Shown here: positions 1-7,419 of the stretch, one piece after another
Numbering within the stretch: the first letter of the stretch is position 1
Layout of the letters: each line of letters begins with the position of its first letter
Source: Planctomycetota bacterium
GTDB taxonomy: Bacteria > Planctomycetota > Phycisphaerae > Phycisphaerales > SM1A02
Assembly (NCBI GenBank): GCA_003671065.1
Contig: QWPU01000026.1
Coordinates: 1-17,008, forward strand
Length of the DNA stretch: 17,008 bases
Reading direction: 5' to 3'
The notes under the pieces: model-generated
The model's database searches: none
What the model saw: the letters and a program-made list of their open reading frames with translations, nothing else
What the model was told of the DNA's origin: nothing
Program-made: the position numbers and the translations under genes

Positions 1-1
1 C

Positions 2-109
2 ACCCTCATCGGGCATCCCTTCGATGAGGCGACGCTACTTGAGGTTGGCGCTGCGCTTGAAGCGTCGCTAGCGGTTGCCGACAAACGCCCTGAAATGCCG
101 TGGATGTAA
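2..109 (+). CDS. Amidase-family protein, C-terminal end only
   Basis: The window opens inside a plus-strand gene and shows its last 35 codons before a TAA at 107-109. The visible residues include IGHPFDEATLLEVGAALE, which matches the C-terminal end of amidase-signature enzymes, where a [IV]G.PF.EATLL..A...E pattern is common. That family includes general amidases and GatA of the tRNA amidotransferase. The Ser-cis-Ser-Lys catalytic core would lie upstream and is not visible, so substrate and subfamily are open. The tail RPEMPWM is not one I can assign. nuoA starts 43 bp downstream on the same strand, so co-transcription is possible, with no obvious functional link. Confidence 0.6.
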   Translation, partial: TLIGHPFDEATLLEVGAALEASLAVADKRPEMPWM

Positions 110-152
110 GGGGGAAGTACGCCCGCGAATCCTCTGCTAAGGTGCGCGTCCG

Positions 153-542
153 ATGTTGGCTCAAACCGATCTCCTCACCTACCTCCCCGTTGTTGTTGTG
201 GCCGCGATGGCGATTGGTTTCGTGATCGCAAACATCGTGCTCAGCGCAGTCCTCGGTCCGCATCTTCCTGGCGCGGTCAAAGGACTCACCTACGAAGCAG
301 GCATGGATCCGATCGGCTCGACGAAGAAGCGTTTCAATATTCGCTTCTACATGGTGGCCGTCACATTCCTGTTGTTCGATGTCGAAATCATCTTCCTCTA
401 CCCATGGGCCGTCAGCTACTCACAGCTCGAACCAGGCAGCGCTGATGCAAGGTTGTACCTCGCTCGAATTCTGTTCTTCATCGCGACAAGCGTCATCGCT
501 TACATCTACGCGTTGAAGAAGGGCGTCTTTAAGTGGGACTAG
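153..542 (+). CDS. nuoA: NADH-quinone oxidoreductase subunit A
   Basis: NuoA/ND3 is a small membrane subunit of respiratory complex I, at the junction of the peripheral and membrane arms near the quinone site. The 129-residue protein has the family length and three hydrophobic helices at about residues 8-34, 64-84 and 101-121. The conserved loop EAGMDPIGS and the stretch FDVEIIFLYPWA, with Asp76 and Glu78 in the second helix, are diagnostic. The loop position that is Cys in many homologues (YECG) is Ala49 here. The ATG at 153 is preceded by AAGGTG (139-144), a moderate ribosome binding site. No nuoB or other complex I gene follows: the next gene is convergent, so nuoA is isolated within this window. 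Its stop codon TAG is the first triplet of a tandem repeat. Confidence 0.95.
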   Translation: MLAQTDLLTYLPVVVVAAMAIGFVIANIVLSAVLGPHLPGAVKGLTYEAGMDPIGSTKKRFNIRFYMVAVTFLLFDVEIIFLYPWAVSYSQLEPGSADARLYLARILFFIATSVIAYIYALKKGVFKWD

Positions 543-682
543 GTTGAGCGGGCGCAGCTGCGGCTGCTTCCTTTGGTGCTGATGAGGTCGTAGGTTGAGC
601 GGGTGCAGCTGCGGCGGCTTCCTTTGGTGCTGATGAGGTCGTAGGTTGAGCGGGTGCAGCTGCGGCGGCTTCCTTTGGTGCT
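540..682. repeat. 51-bp tandem repeat, 2.8 copies
   Basis: Three direct copies lie at 540-590, 591-641 and 642-682; the third stops after 41 of 51 bases. Copies 2 and 3 are identical over those 41 bases. Copy 1 differs from copy 2 at two positions (553 and 565). The first copy begins with the TAG stop of nuoA. On the minus strand one frame reads as a 17-residue Ala/Pro-rich unit, TTSSAPKEAAAAAPAQP. Both differences between copies 1 and 2 are silent in that frame (GCG/GCA and GCA/GCC), which suggests it was translated at some time. The near identity of the copies suggests recent duplication. Confidence 0.9.
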
Positions 683-939
683 CATGGTGGTGTGCGTTGG
701 GGACCGAAATATTTCTCGCTTCGATAACGCAGCCACACGCGCAGTTGCTCGGGCACTTTCTCGCGCTGTTCGTGCGTGAGCGTTTCGTACAACGCGATGG
801 CCTTGTCGCGTTCGCCTCGACACGCAGCGTTGTTGTGCGCGTCCCAGAGCGACTTCGCGGCGCGAATCCGACGATTGACCTCTTTGATGAGATCAGCGCC
901 AGCGAGCGGCTTGTCGGTCGGTTTCTTCTTGGCTGGCAC
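682..939 (-). CDS. Small charged protein, not recognised
   Basis: I do not recognise this family. From a GTG at 939 it gives 85 residues beginning with a Lys-rich stretch (PAKKKPTDKP), then a helical, charged core with LIKEVNRRIRAAKSLWDAHN and RDKAIALYETLTHEQREKVP, ending WLRYRSEKYFGPQRTPP. No signal peptide or membrane segment is seen, so it is probably cytoplasmic. A longer form from GTG 999 is possible, but the added residues look atypical; neither start has a clear ribosome binding site. It ends at a TGA (682-684) exactly where the 51-bp repeat begins. Past that TGA the same frame stays open for 50 codons as an Ala/Pro-rich tail and ends at a TAA (529-531) overlapping the end of nuoA. The gene may therefore be shortened by a point mutation. 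Confidence 0.6.
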   Translation of the reverse strand: MPAKKKPTDKPLAGADLIKEVNRRIRAAKSLWDAHNNAACRGERDKAIALYETLTHEQREKVPEQLRVWLRYRSEKYFGPQRTPP

Positions 940-1015
940 GCGTGTATTAGACAGCGAGTGCGAAGGGCGCGATGATGCGTGGCGCACAAACTCGCGCACT
1001 TCTCATGCAGTTTCT

Positions 1016-1255
1016 ATGACCGACGCACCACGCGAACATCCACGCGATCCACTCCACGGGATCACTCTCGAGGCAATCCTCACCACGCTTGTCGAGCGTC
1101 ACGGTTGGGAAGCGTTGGCTGATCGCATCGCAGTCCGCTGCTTCACCACTGACCCGAGCATCAAGTCGAGTCTCACCTTTTTGCGCAAGACGCCGTGGGC
1201 GCGGCAGAAAATCGAAGCGTGGTACCTCTACGACATCCGTCGTGGGTTTCACTGA
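1016..1255 (+). CDS. VF530 (DUF2132) family small DNA-binding-type protein
   Basis: This 79-residue protein matches the VF530/DUF2132 family, named after a Vibrio fischeri protein and usually annotated as DNA-binding. The family core spans about residues 11-72: DPLHGITLEAIL, ERHGWEALADRI, CFTTDPSIKSSLTFLRKTPW and ARQKIEAWYL. The stretch SIKSSLTFLRKTPWAR is nearly the family consensus. I chose the ATG at 1016 because the conserved core begins ten residues later and members are about this long; the open frame extends further upstream without similarity. No clear ribosome binding site precedes it. The 3' end overlaps the convergent methyltransferase gene by 7 bp. The cellular role of the family is not well defined. 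Confidence 0.88.
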   Translation: MTDAPREHPRDPLHGITLEAILTTLVERHGWEALADRIAVRCFTTDPSIKSSLTFLRKTPWARQKIEAWYLYDIRRGFH

Positions 1256-2040
1256 CGCGTTGCACTCGCGGCTGCTTTGCGAAACACCAGAATGTGCTGC
1301 TGCGGCAGCACGCTGTTGTTCTCCACGAACTCCAACCCCACCGCTTCCATTTCAAGCCGCGCTTGTGCTTGCGTCATCTTGTGACGCTCTTTGATAAGCA
1401 CTCCAGGATCCTCCGCGCGAAACTCGACCAGTATCACGCGGCCGTCGGATTTCAACGCAGTGACGATCGATCGCATCATCTCGCGAGGATGCGAGAATTC
1501 GTGATAGGCATCGACGAAGAGGACAACATCAACGCTGTTGGCTTCAAGTCCGCAGTGTTCGATCGTGCCGAGAATCGGCATCACATTGAGCGCGTTCTCT
1601 TCGAGCGAGCGCTCACGAATGATGTCGAGCATTTCAGGCTGAATGTCGGTCGCGTACACAACGCCTTCACTCACGAGCGGTGAGATGCGCATCGTGAAAT
1701 AGCCGCTGCCCGCGCCGATGTCGGCGACTGCGTCGGTTGATTTCAAATCCATTGCATCGATAAGAAGATCCGTGCGATCTTCGCGTTCGCGCTCGGGCCG
1801 TTCAAGCCAACCAACACCGAAGTGACCCATGACCTCTGCGATTTCGCGGCCCATATAGGTCTTTCCGCTGCCACCGTCACCGAATTCACATGTGCCGTAG
1901 AGATTCGTGTCGTCAACGACAGTGGCCGCGAGTGCTGGCGTTGGTTCAATGGCGAGTGGCGCGTTTGGTTTATCGCAACCAACAAAAACAGCCGCGCTCA
2001 GAAGGAGCGCGGCTGTTGAAAGTGTTTGGAGATGCATCAT
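1249..2040 (-). CDS. Lipoprotein class I SAM-dependent methyltransferase
   Basis: The protein has 263 residues. Residues 1-21 form a signal peptide ending in FVGC, with Cys22 as the probable lipidation site; Phe at -3 is a less usual lipobox residue. A Rossmann-type methyltransferase domain follows: motif I VADIGAGSGYF at 105-115, the acidic ribose-binding Asp132 in YATDIQPEML, motif IV DVVLFVDAYHEFSH at 171-184, and LKSDGRVILVEF at 197-208. The linker YMGREIAEVMGHFGVGWLER before the fold is a signature I associate with a planctomycete methyltransferase family. The substrate is unknown. Start: two adjacent ATGs at 2040 and 2037. The start lies 4 bp after the stop of the upstream peptidase gene, so the two are probably translated together. 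An exported SAM-dependent enzyme is odd, because SAM is made in the cytoplasm. Confidence 0.88.
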   Translation of the reverse strand: MMHLQTLSTAALLLSAAVFVGCDKPNAPLAIEPTPALAATVVDDTNLYGTCEFGDGGSGKTYMGREIAEVMGHFGVGWLERPEREREDRTDLLIDAMDLKSTDAVADIGAGSGYFTMRISPLVSEGVVYATDIQPEMLDIIRERSLEENALNVMPILGTIEHCGLEANSVDVVLFVDAYHEFSHPREMMRSIVTALKSDGRVILVEFRAEDPGVLIKERHKMTQAQARLEMEAVGLEFVENNSVLPQQHILVFRKAAASATRQ

Positions 2041-2044
2041 CAGT

Positions 2045-4300
2045 TCAGTCCGCAGCAGGTCGACGCGCAGCATTCGATGCCTTCAGCGTCACATCGAGCG
2101 TGATCTCTTTGCCATCGCGCAGAATACGAATCTTCGCGATGTCACCTGGCTTGGATGCGCGCAGTTTCGTCATCATGTCTGCGCTTGATGCGAGCGAATC
2201 GCCGTTCCACGAAAGCATCACATCGCCAGGCTTGATGCCCGCATCAGACGCGCTCGTATTCGCACTCACACTCTCAACCATGATGCCCGATTCACCGTCT
2301 TCGGTCATGCCTGGTTGAATGCCAAGGCGCACTGCTGCGTAGCCGCGATCAGTAGTCGACGCGGGCGCAGTGGTGCTCGGCGCGGTGAAGGTAAGTCGTT
2401 CTGGACTTGCAGCGCGCCAAAGCGCAACGCGTTCCACGAGATCAAGAATTGCCGGAATTCCTCGAGGATCAACGGTGAAACCTTGATCGCCAGGCTTGTG
2501 ATAAATGTCGTGCACACCACTAAAGAAGAAGAGCACTGGAATGCCCGCGCCATAGAAACTCGCGTGATCACTCGGCCCGCGACCACTTGGATCAGCGCGA
2601 ACAGTGAGTCCACTCTCTTTGAACATCGGTTCGAGATTCGCGCTCAAACCATTCGCAGTTTCAACGCCGCCAACAACCAGTTCGCCAGCACGCATGCGAC
2701 CGATCATGTCCATGTTGAGCATGATGTCGACCTTGTCTGCTGCAACCGATGGACTCTTCACATACGCACGCGAACCGTTGAGTCCCATTTCTTCGGCGCT
2801 AAACGCAAGGAAGAGAATGCTGCGCAAATTCGCGTCAGCTGCTGCCGCGGCATAGTCCTTCGAAAGACGACTAGCGAGCACAAGCATGCCACCTGTTCCA
2901 CTCGCGTTGTCATCGGCACCAGGATGCACCTTGCCGCGATTCGACGGATCCGCACCAAACGCGCCGTAGCCAACATGGTCGTAGTGCGCGCCGACGATGA
3001 TCCACTCACTCGCAAGCGCACCTTTGCCGGCGAGTATGCCACCGACATTGTGCGTGACGATGCCACCGCTGTCGATATTCACATTGAGTTCGATCGCGAC
3101 ATCCGCATTGCCAAGCACCGTTGCTGCAGGCGCGTCCTTCGTTGCAACATCGCAACGCGCGCGCATCGCTGCAAGATCGCGACCTTCGCTGTCGCACGCT
3201 TTGAGAATCGCGTTGGCTGCATCAGCATCGACAAAGAAACACGGCACGCCGATTTCGCCACCGAGGCTGTCAGCGCTCATGGTGAGTAAATCAGCCTTTT
3301 TTCCGCCGTAATTCGGTGGTTCAACAACGATGATGCCCGCCGCACCGCGTGATTTCACAGCAGTGATCTTCGCTGCAAGGCTCGACGCGCTCGTGAATTT
3401 CTCGCCGCCCCACAACGACTTGCCATCAGCATCAAGCGGCTCGCCACGCATGACCATGACCACGCGTCCATCGAATCGTTCGTCAGTCGCAAAGCTCGTG
3501 TACTCGTCCTTGCCTGATTCAATCGCATAGCCCGCAAACGCAAGCGGCATCGCCGCAACGCCGCCGCCAGAGTTCTTCATCGCTTTCGCGCCGCTCTCAA
3601 TCGCAACATCGCCAATCTTCAGAGTGCTCTGTTTCACACGACGAGTTGTGCCAGGAAGATCGAACGGTTGACGCCATGGATCAGCCGCATTGGCCTGCGC
3701 TCCACTTTCAAACGCGGGCGTGAGTCCCGCCTTCTTCAGCCAAAACTCACAGTATTCCGCGGCATACTCAATGCCTTCGCTTCCTGGCGCGCGACCTTCG
3801 AACCACGGATTCGAAAGCGTCTGCACATGCTGATACCACTCGATCGCATCAGGTCCAAGATCAGCGAGCACTTGCGCGATCGATGTTGAATTCGGATTCA
3901 CAGGAACGAACGCCTCGTTCGGATCGAAGGTGTAGACATTGACCGCACCAGGAATGATGGTGCCTTCTTTGCCTGCGACTGTTGCGGCTTGCGCGCGCGG
4001 CTTCGGCGTGCCCTTGCCTGGTTGCGTCACATCGGCAAAGAGCGAACTACCTGTCTTCTTGACGACTGGCTTTTCGGCTGCGGGACTTGCTTGCGCAGTC
4101 GCAGGTGCCGTTGGCGCTGCCGGCGGGACCACCGCGACAACAGCCACAGGTGCAACTGGTGCGGGAGCAGGAGCCGTCGTCGCGCATGCTGCGAGAAGCA
4201 CCGCACTTACAAGACTAGCGATCGGAAACGCGGATATCCAAGCCGCCATGAATGTGGATGATTTTGGCGGCGTGCAACGCAGGTTGATCGATTTCGACAT
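2045..4300 (-). CDS. M28-family metallopeptidase lipoprotein with PA and PDZ domains
   Basis: This 751-residue protein is predicted to be a zinc aminopeptidase anchored outside the cytoplasmic membrane. The signal ends in a good lipobox, LAAC, with Cys39. An Ala/Pro/Val-rich linker follows at 41-80. A PA (protease-associated) domain spans about 240-395. The M28 catalytic domain spans about 413-630, with zinc ligands and catalytic residues in GAHYDHVG (His439), GADDNASG (Asp463), SAEEMG (Glu503 and Glu504), NMDMIGR (Asp531) and DIYHKPGD (His601); the set is complete. A PDZ domain at about 653-740 carries SDAGIKPGDVMLSWNGD. The ATG at 4300 leaves a basic n-region; an inner ATG at 4249 is possible. 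No good ribosome binding site is seen. It lies upstream of the lipoprotein methyltransferase and diverges from gcvP. Confidence 0.93.
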   Translation of the reverse strand: MSKSINLRCTPPKSSTFMAAWISAFPIASLVSAVLLAACATTAPAPAPVAPVAVVAVVPPAAPTAPATAQASPAAEKPVVKKTGSSLFADVTQPGKGTPKPRAQAATVAGKEGTIIPGAVNVYTFDPNEAFVPVNPNSTSIAQVLADLGPDAIEWYQHVQTLSNPWFEGRAPGSEGIEYAAEYCEFWLKKAGLTPAFESGAQANAADPWRQPFDLPGTTRRVKQSTLKIGDVAIESGAKAMKNSGGGVAAMPLAFAGYAIESGKDEYTSFATDERFDGRVVMVMRGEPLDADGKSLWGGEKFTSASSLAAKITAVKSRGAAGIIVVEPPNYGGKKADLLTMSADSLGGEIGVPCFFVDADAANAILKACDSEGRDLAAMRARCDVATKDAPAATVLGNADVAIELNVNIDSGGIVTHNVGGILAGKGALASEWIIVGAHYDHVGYGAFGADPSNRGKVHPGADDNASGTGGMLVLASRLSKDYAAAAADANLRSILFLAFSAEEMGLNGSRAYVKSPSVAADKVDIMLNMDMIGRMRAGELVVGGVETANGLSANLEPMFKESGLTVRADPSGRGPSDHASFYGAGIPVLFFFSGVHDIYHKPGDQGFTVDPRGIPAILDLVERVALWRAASPERLTFTAPSTTAPASTTDRGYAAVRLGIQPGMTEDGESGIMVESVSANTSASDAGIKPGDVMLSWNGDSLASSADMMTKLRASKPGDIAKIRILRDGKEITLDVTLKASNAARRPAAD

Positions 4301-4322
4301 AGGGAGAAAGGGTACCACGCGA

Positions 4323-4335
4323 ATCAATCATTGAT
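4323..4335. promoter_or_regulatory. Perfect 13-bp palindrome, possible operator
   Basis: ATCAAT-C-ATTGAT is a perfect inverted repeat with a one-base centre, in the divergent region between the peptidase gene and gcvP. It is 24 bp upstream of a TATACT -10-like element, which places it near the expected -35 region of a gcvP promoter and just upstream of the peptidase start. A regulator site here could serve both genes. No regulator is encoded nearby, and a 6-bp arm can arise by chance. Confidence 0.3.
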
Positions 4336-4358
4336 GCTGATTCTGAGCGGACTTGTCC

Positions 4359-4364
4359 TATACT
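4359..4364 (+). promoter_or_regulatory. Possible -10 element for gcvP
   Basis: TATACT at 4359-4364 is one base from the TATAAT consensus. It lies 20 bp before the first possible gcvP ATG (4384) and 98 bp before the preferred one (4462). No good -35 hexamer sits 16-18 bp upstream; TTGATG at 4331 is 22 bp away, which is too far. It may be an activator-dependent promoter or chance. Confidence 0.35.
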
Positions 4365-4461
4365 CGTCGCCTTCTCAAAGACCATGTCGGTCTGTTTTTG
4401 CGTTGCGAAACGCACTGATTCTGTTTCCGAACTCGTGATTCAAACTGCGATCGATACCGCG

Positions 4462-7392
4462 ATGCCCACCGTGACCACTGCCCCGACCTCACTCGCGTCC
4501 GCAACCACTCTTGGTCCTACCGACACCTTTGTGCGCAGGCACATCTCGCATTCGTGCGCTGAAACAACGGCGTTGCTCACCGCCTGCGGTTATTCAACGC
4601 TTTCGAGTTTCATCGACGCAGCGCTGCCGAGTTCGATCCGTCTCACCAGTGAGATAGTGATCGATGATCCAACCAACACCTGTGCCAATCCAGAGCGCGG
4701 CGAGTTCGAAACACTGCGCGCCCTCAAAGCGCTCGCGTCGCAGAACATTGTGAATCGCTCGTTCATCGGCATGGGCTACACCGACACGATCGTGCCTGGT
4801 GTGATCCAGCGCAACATCCTCGAGAATCCAGCCTGGTACACGGCCTACACGCCGTATCAAGCTGAAGTCGCGCAAGGCCGCTTAGAAGCGCTGCTTAACT
4901 TTCAGACGATGATTTCCGAGCTCACTGGCCTGCCGCTTGCAGGTGCGTCGCTGCTTGATGAAGGCACCGCAGCTGCTGAAGCGATGAACATGTGCCACTC
5001 GATTACGGGTGAGAATCGCGCGAAGTTTTTCGTTGCCGAAGATTGCCATCCGCAGACGATCGCCGTTGTTGAGATGCGCGCGAAATGGCTTGGTTTCAAG
5101 GTGATTGTGGGCAGCGCGGCGACTTTCGAACCGACTGAAGATTTCTTCGGCGCGCTCGTGCAGTATCCCACGACTGATGGTCGCATCGAGTGCTACAAGT
5201 CACTCACGCAGAAGGCTCACGCGAAGGGCGCACTGGTTGTCGCTGCGTGTGATCCACTTGCATTGGTTGCGCTCGCGTCACCTGCTTCATGGGGCGCGGA
5301 CATTGCGGTGGGTAGTGCGCAACGCTTCGGTGTACCGATGGGTTTCGGTGGGCCACACGCTGCGTTTATTGCAACGAGCGAAGCGTATGTGCGCAAACTT
5401 CCAGGCCGCATTATTGGTGTGTCGCGCGATGCGCAAGGCAATCGCGCGCTGCGCATGGCGATTCAAACGCGCGAGCAACACATTCGCCGCGACAAGGCAA
5501 CATCAAACATCTGCACCGCGCAAGTGTTGCTTGCAGTGATGGCGGGCATGTATGGGGTCTATCACGGCCCTGATGGCTTGGCGAAGATTGCTGATCGCGT
5601 GCATCGCCTCACACTCACGCTCGCGCGCGGCCTGACGAAACTCGGTCACGATTGCGGAAGTGGCGCGTTCTTCGACACCCTGCGCGTGAAACTCGGCGGC
5701 GGCATGACGGGAGCCTCCGTGCTCGCCGCGGCCAACGCGAAGGGCATGAATCTCCGCAGCTTTGGCGATGGTTCGCTCGGCATCACGCTTGATGAGGCGA
5801 CAACACTCGCTGAACTCGACGCGCTTCTGAAGGTCTTTGCCGCAGGAAACACCACGGTCTCTGCGCGCAGCGTTGAAGCGTCTATTGGCTGTATTCCTGC
5901 AGCTTTTGCACGCACAACGCCAATCATGGCGCACGATGTATTCAATCGCTATCACGGTGAACACGAGATGCTGCGCTACATCAACAAGTTGGTGTCGAAG
6001 GATCTCAGCCTCGTGCATTCCATGATCACGCTCGGTTCATGCACGATGAAACTCAACGCGACGAGCGAAATGATTCCCGTGACATGGCCTGAGTTTGGAC
6101 AGATCCATCCGTTTGCACCTCGCGAACAATGGAAGGGCTACGCAGAATTGTTCCGCACGCTCGAGAACTGGCTCTGTGAAATCACTGGCTTCGCAGGAAT
6201 GAGCCTCCAACCAAACGCTGGTTCGCAAGGCGAATACGCAGGGCTTCTTGTCATTCGCGCCTATCACGAGCATCGCGGTGAAGCGCATCGCGATGTCTGC
6301 ATCATTCCTGTGAGCGCGCACGGAACGAATCCTGCGACAGCGGTTGTCGCGGGCATGAAGGTTGTGCCTGTCGGCTGCGATGCAGAAGGCAACATTGATC
6401 TCGTCGACCTCGAAGCGAAGACGACGCTGCACGCAGCCAATCTCGCGGCGTGCATGATCACTTATCCATCAACGCACGGCGTGTTTGAAGAAACTGTGAA
6501 GCAAGCCTGCGCGATCGTGCACGCTCACGGTGGACAGGTCTACATGGACGGCGCGAATATGAACGCGCAAGTTGGACTTACGAGTCCTGGTTCTATCGGC
6601 GCCGATGTTTGTCACCTCAACTTGCACAAGACCTTCTGCATTCCCCACGGCGGCGGCGGTCCTGGCATGGGACCAATTGGTGTCGCTGCGCACTTGAAGG
6701 ACTTTCTTCCAGGCCATCCGGTGATGCGTCCGCTGTCAGCGGGTCGTCACGCAATTGGGCCAATTTCCGCAGCGCCATACGGAAGTGGATCGATTCTCGT
6801 CATCTCGTGGATGTACATCGCGATGATGGGCGCAAAGGGTTTGAAGAGCGCGACAGAGATTGCGATTCTCAACGCGAACTACATGGTCGCGCGTCTGAAG
6901 AACGATTTCACCGTCCTCTACACCAACAAGAATGGTTGCTGCGCGCACGAGTTCATTCTTGATTTCCGTCCCTTCGATAAGAGTGCAGGCATCAAGATTG
7001 ATGATGTTGCCAAGCGCATGATGGACTACGGCTTTCACGCGCCAACGATGTCGTGGCCAGTGCCAGGCACGCTCATGATTGAGCCAACGGAGAGTGAATC
7101 GAAAGCCGAACTCGATCGCTTCTGCGATGCGTTGTTAGCGATTCGCGCCGAAATTCGCGCGATTGAAGAAGGCCGCGCGGATAAGACCGACAATGTCTTG
7201 AAGAACGCGCCGCACACAATCGCGGTCGTGAGCGCTGATGTGTGGACGCACAAGTACAGCCGCACTGAAGCGGCGTATCCAGCGGCGTGGCTCAAGGACT
7301 ACAAGTTCTGGCCTGCAGTTGGTCGCGTCGACAATCCGTATGGCGACCGCAATCTCGTCTGCGCGTGTGAGCCAATGTCCGCGTATCAGTGA
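4462..7392 (+). CDS. gcvP: Glycine dehydrogenase (decarboxylating), P-protein
   Basis: The PLP-dependent P-protein of the glycine cleavage system decarboxylates glycine and passes the aminomethyl group to the lipoyl H-protein, in the cytoplasm. This is the full-length fused type (976 residues from the preferred start). The N-terminal half begins TDTFVRRHI and includes SAQRFGVPMGFGGPHAAF near 285-303. The C-terminal half has HSMITLGSCTMKLNAT at 519-534 and the PLP lysine Lys723 in LNLHKTFCIPHGGGGPG. It ends DRNLVCACEP, as in the family. The open frame reaches an ATG at 4384, adding 26 residues (SVCFCVAKRTDS...) that do not look like a P-protein start, so I prefer 4462. Neither start has a good ribosome binding site. 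gcvT and gcvH are absent here. An ABC ATPase gene follows after 27 bp. Confidence 0.97.
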   Translation: MPTVTTAPTSLASATTLGPTDTFVRRHISHSCAETTALLTACGYSTLSSFIDAALPSSIRLTSEIVIDDPTNTCANPERGEFETLRALKALASQNIVNRSFIGMGYTDTIVPGVIQRNILENPAWYTAYTPYQAEVAQGRLEALLNFQTMISELTGLPLAGASLLDEGTAAAEAMNMCHSITGENRAKFFVAEDCHPQTIAVVEMRAKWLGFKVIVGSAATFEPTEDFFGALVQYPTTDGRIECYKSLTQKAHAKGALVVAACDPLALVALASPASWGADIAVGSAQRFGVPMGFGGPHAAFIATSEAYVRKLPGRIIGVSRDAQGNRALRMAIQTREQHIRRDKATSNICTAQVLLAVMAGMYGVYHGPDGLAKIADRVHRLTLTLARGLTKLGHDCGSGAFFDTLRVKLGGGMTGASVLAAANAKGMNLRSFGDGSLGITLDEATTLAELDALLKVFAAGNTTVSARSVEASIGCIPAAFARTTPIMAHDVFNRYHGEHEMLRYINKLVSKDLSLVHSMITLGSCTMKLNATSEMIPVTWPEFGQIHPFAPREQWKGYAELFRTLENWLCEITGFAGMSLQPNAGSQGEYAGLLVIRAYHEHRGEAHRDVCIIPVSAHGTNPATAVVAGMKVVPVGCDAEGNIDLVDLEAKTTLHAANLAACMITYPSTHGVFEETVKQACAIVHAHGGQVYMDGANMNAQVGLTSPGSIGADVCHLNLHKTFCIPHGGGGPGMGPIGVAAHLKDFLPGHPVMRPLSAGRHAIGPISAAPYGSGSILVISWMYIAMMGAKGLKSATEIAILNANYMVARLKNDFTVLYTNKNGCCAHEFILDFRPFDKSAGIKIDDVAKRMMDYGFHAPTMSWPVPGTLMIEPTESESKAELDRFCDALLAIRAEIRAIEEGRADKTDNVLKNAPHTIAVVSADVWTHKYSRTEAAYPAAWLKDYKFWPAVGRVDNPYGDRNLVCACEPMSAYQ

Positions 7393-7419
7393 ATTGCTCG
7401 CGTGTTACGCTGCGAGTCC

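Noticed and set aside
682..684. TGA as a recoded sense codon or selenocysteine codon in the small gene
   Set aside because: TGA is the normal terminator of several neighbours (VF530, methyltransferase, peptidase, gcvP, ABC genes). No selenocysteine-family context is seen, so mutation or a true stop is simpler.
2315..3289. Long plus-strand open frame (324 codons) opposite the peptidase gene
   Set aside because: Its product has no recognisable domain and is rich in Arg/His/Cys, as expected for a frame antisense to a real gene. The opposite strand has a complete PA-M28-PDZ protein.
4365..4461. Glycine riboswitch upstream of gcvP
   Set aside because: The leader is short and I cannot find the conserved glycine-aptamer core; it is also partly an open reading frame from the ATG at 4384.
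7394..7416. Small inverted repeat CTCGC/GCGAG between gcvP and the ABC ATPase gene, as a terminator
   Set aside because: Only five pairs with a 10-base loop and no T tract.
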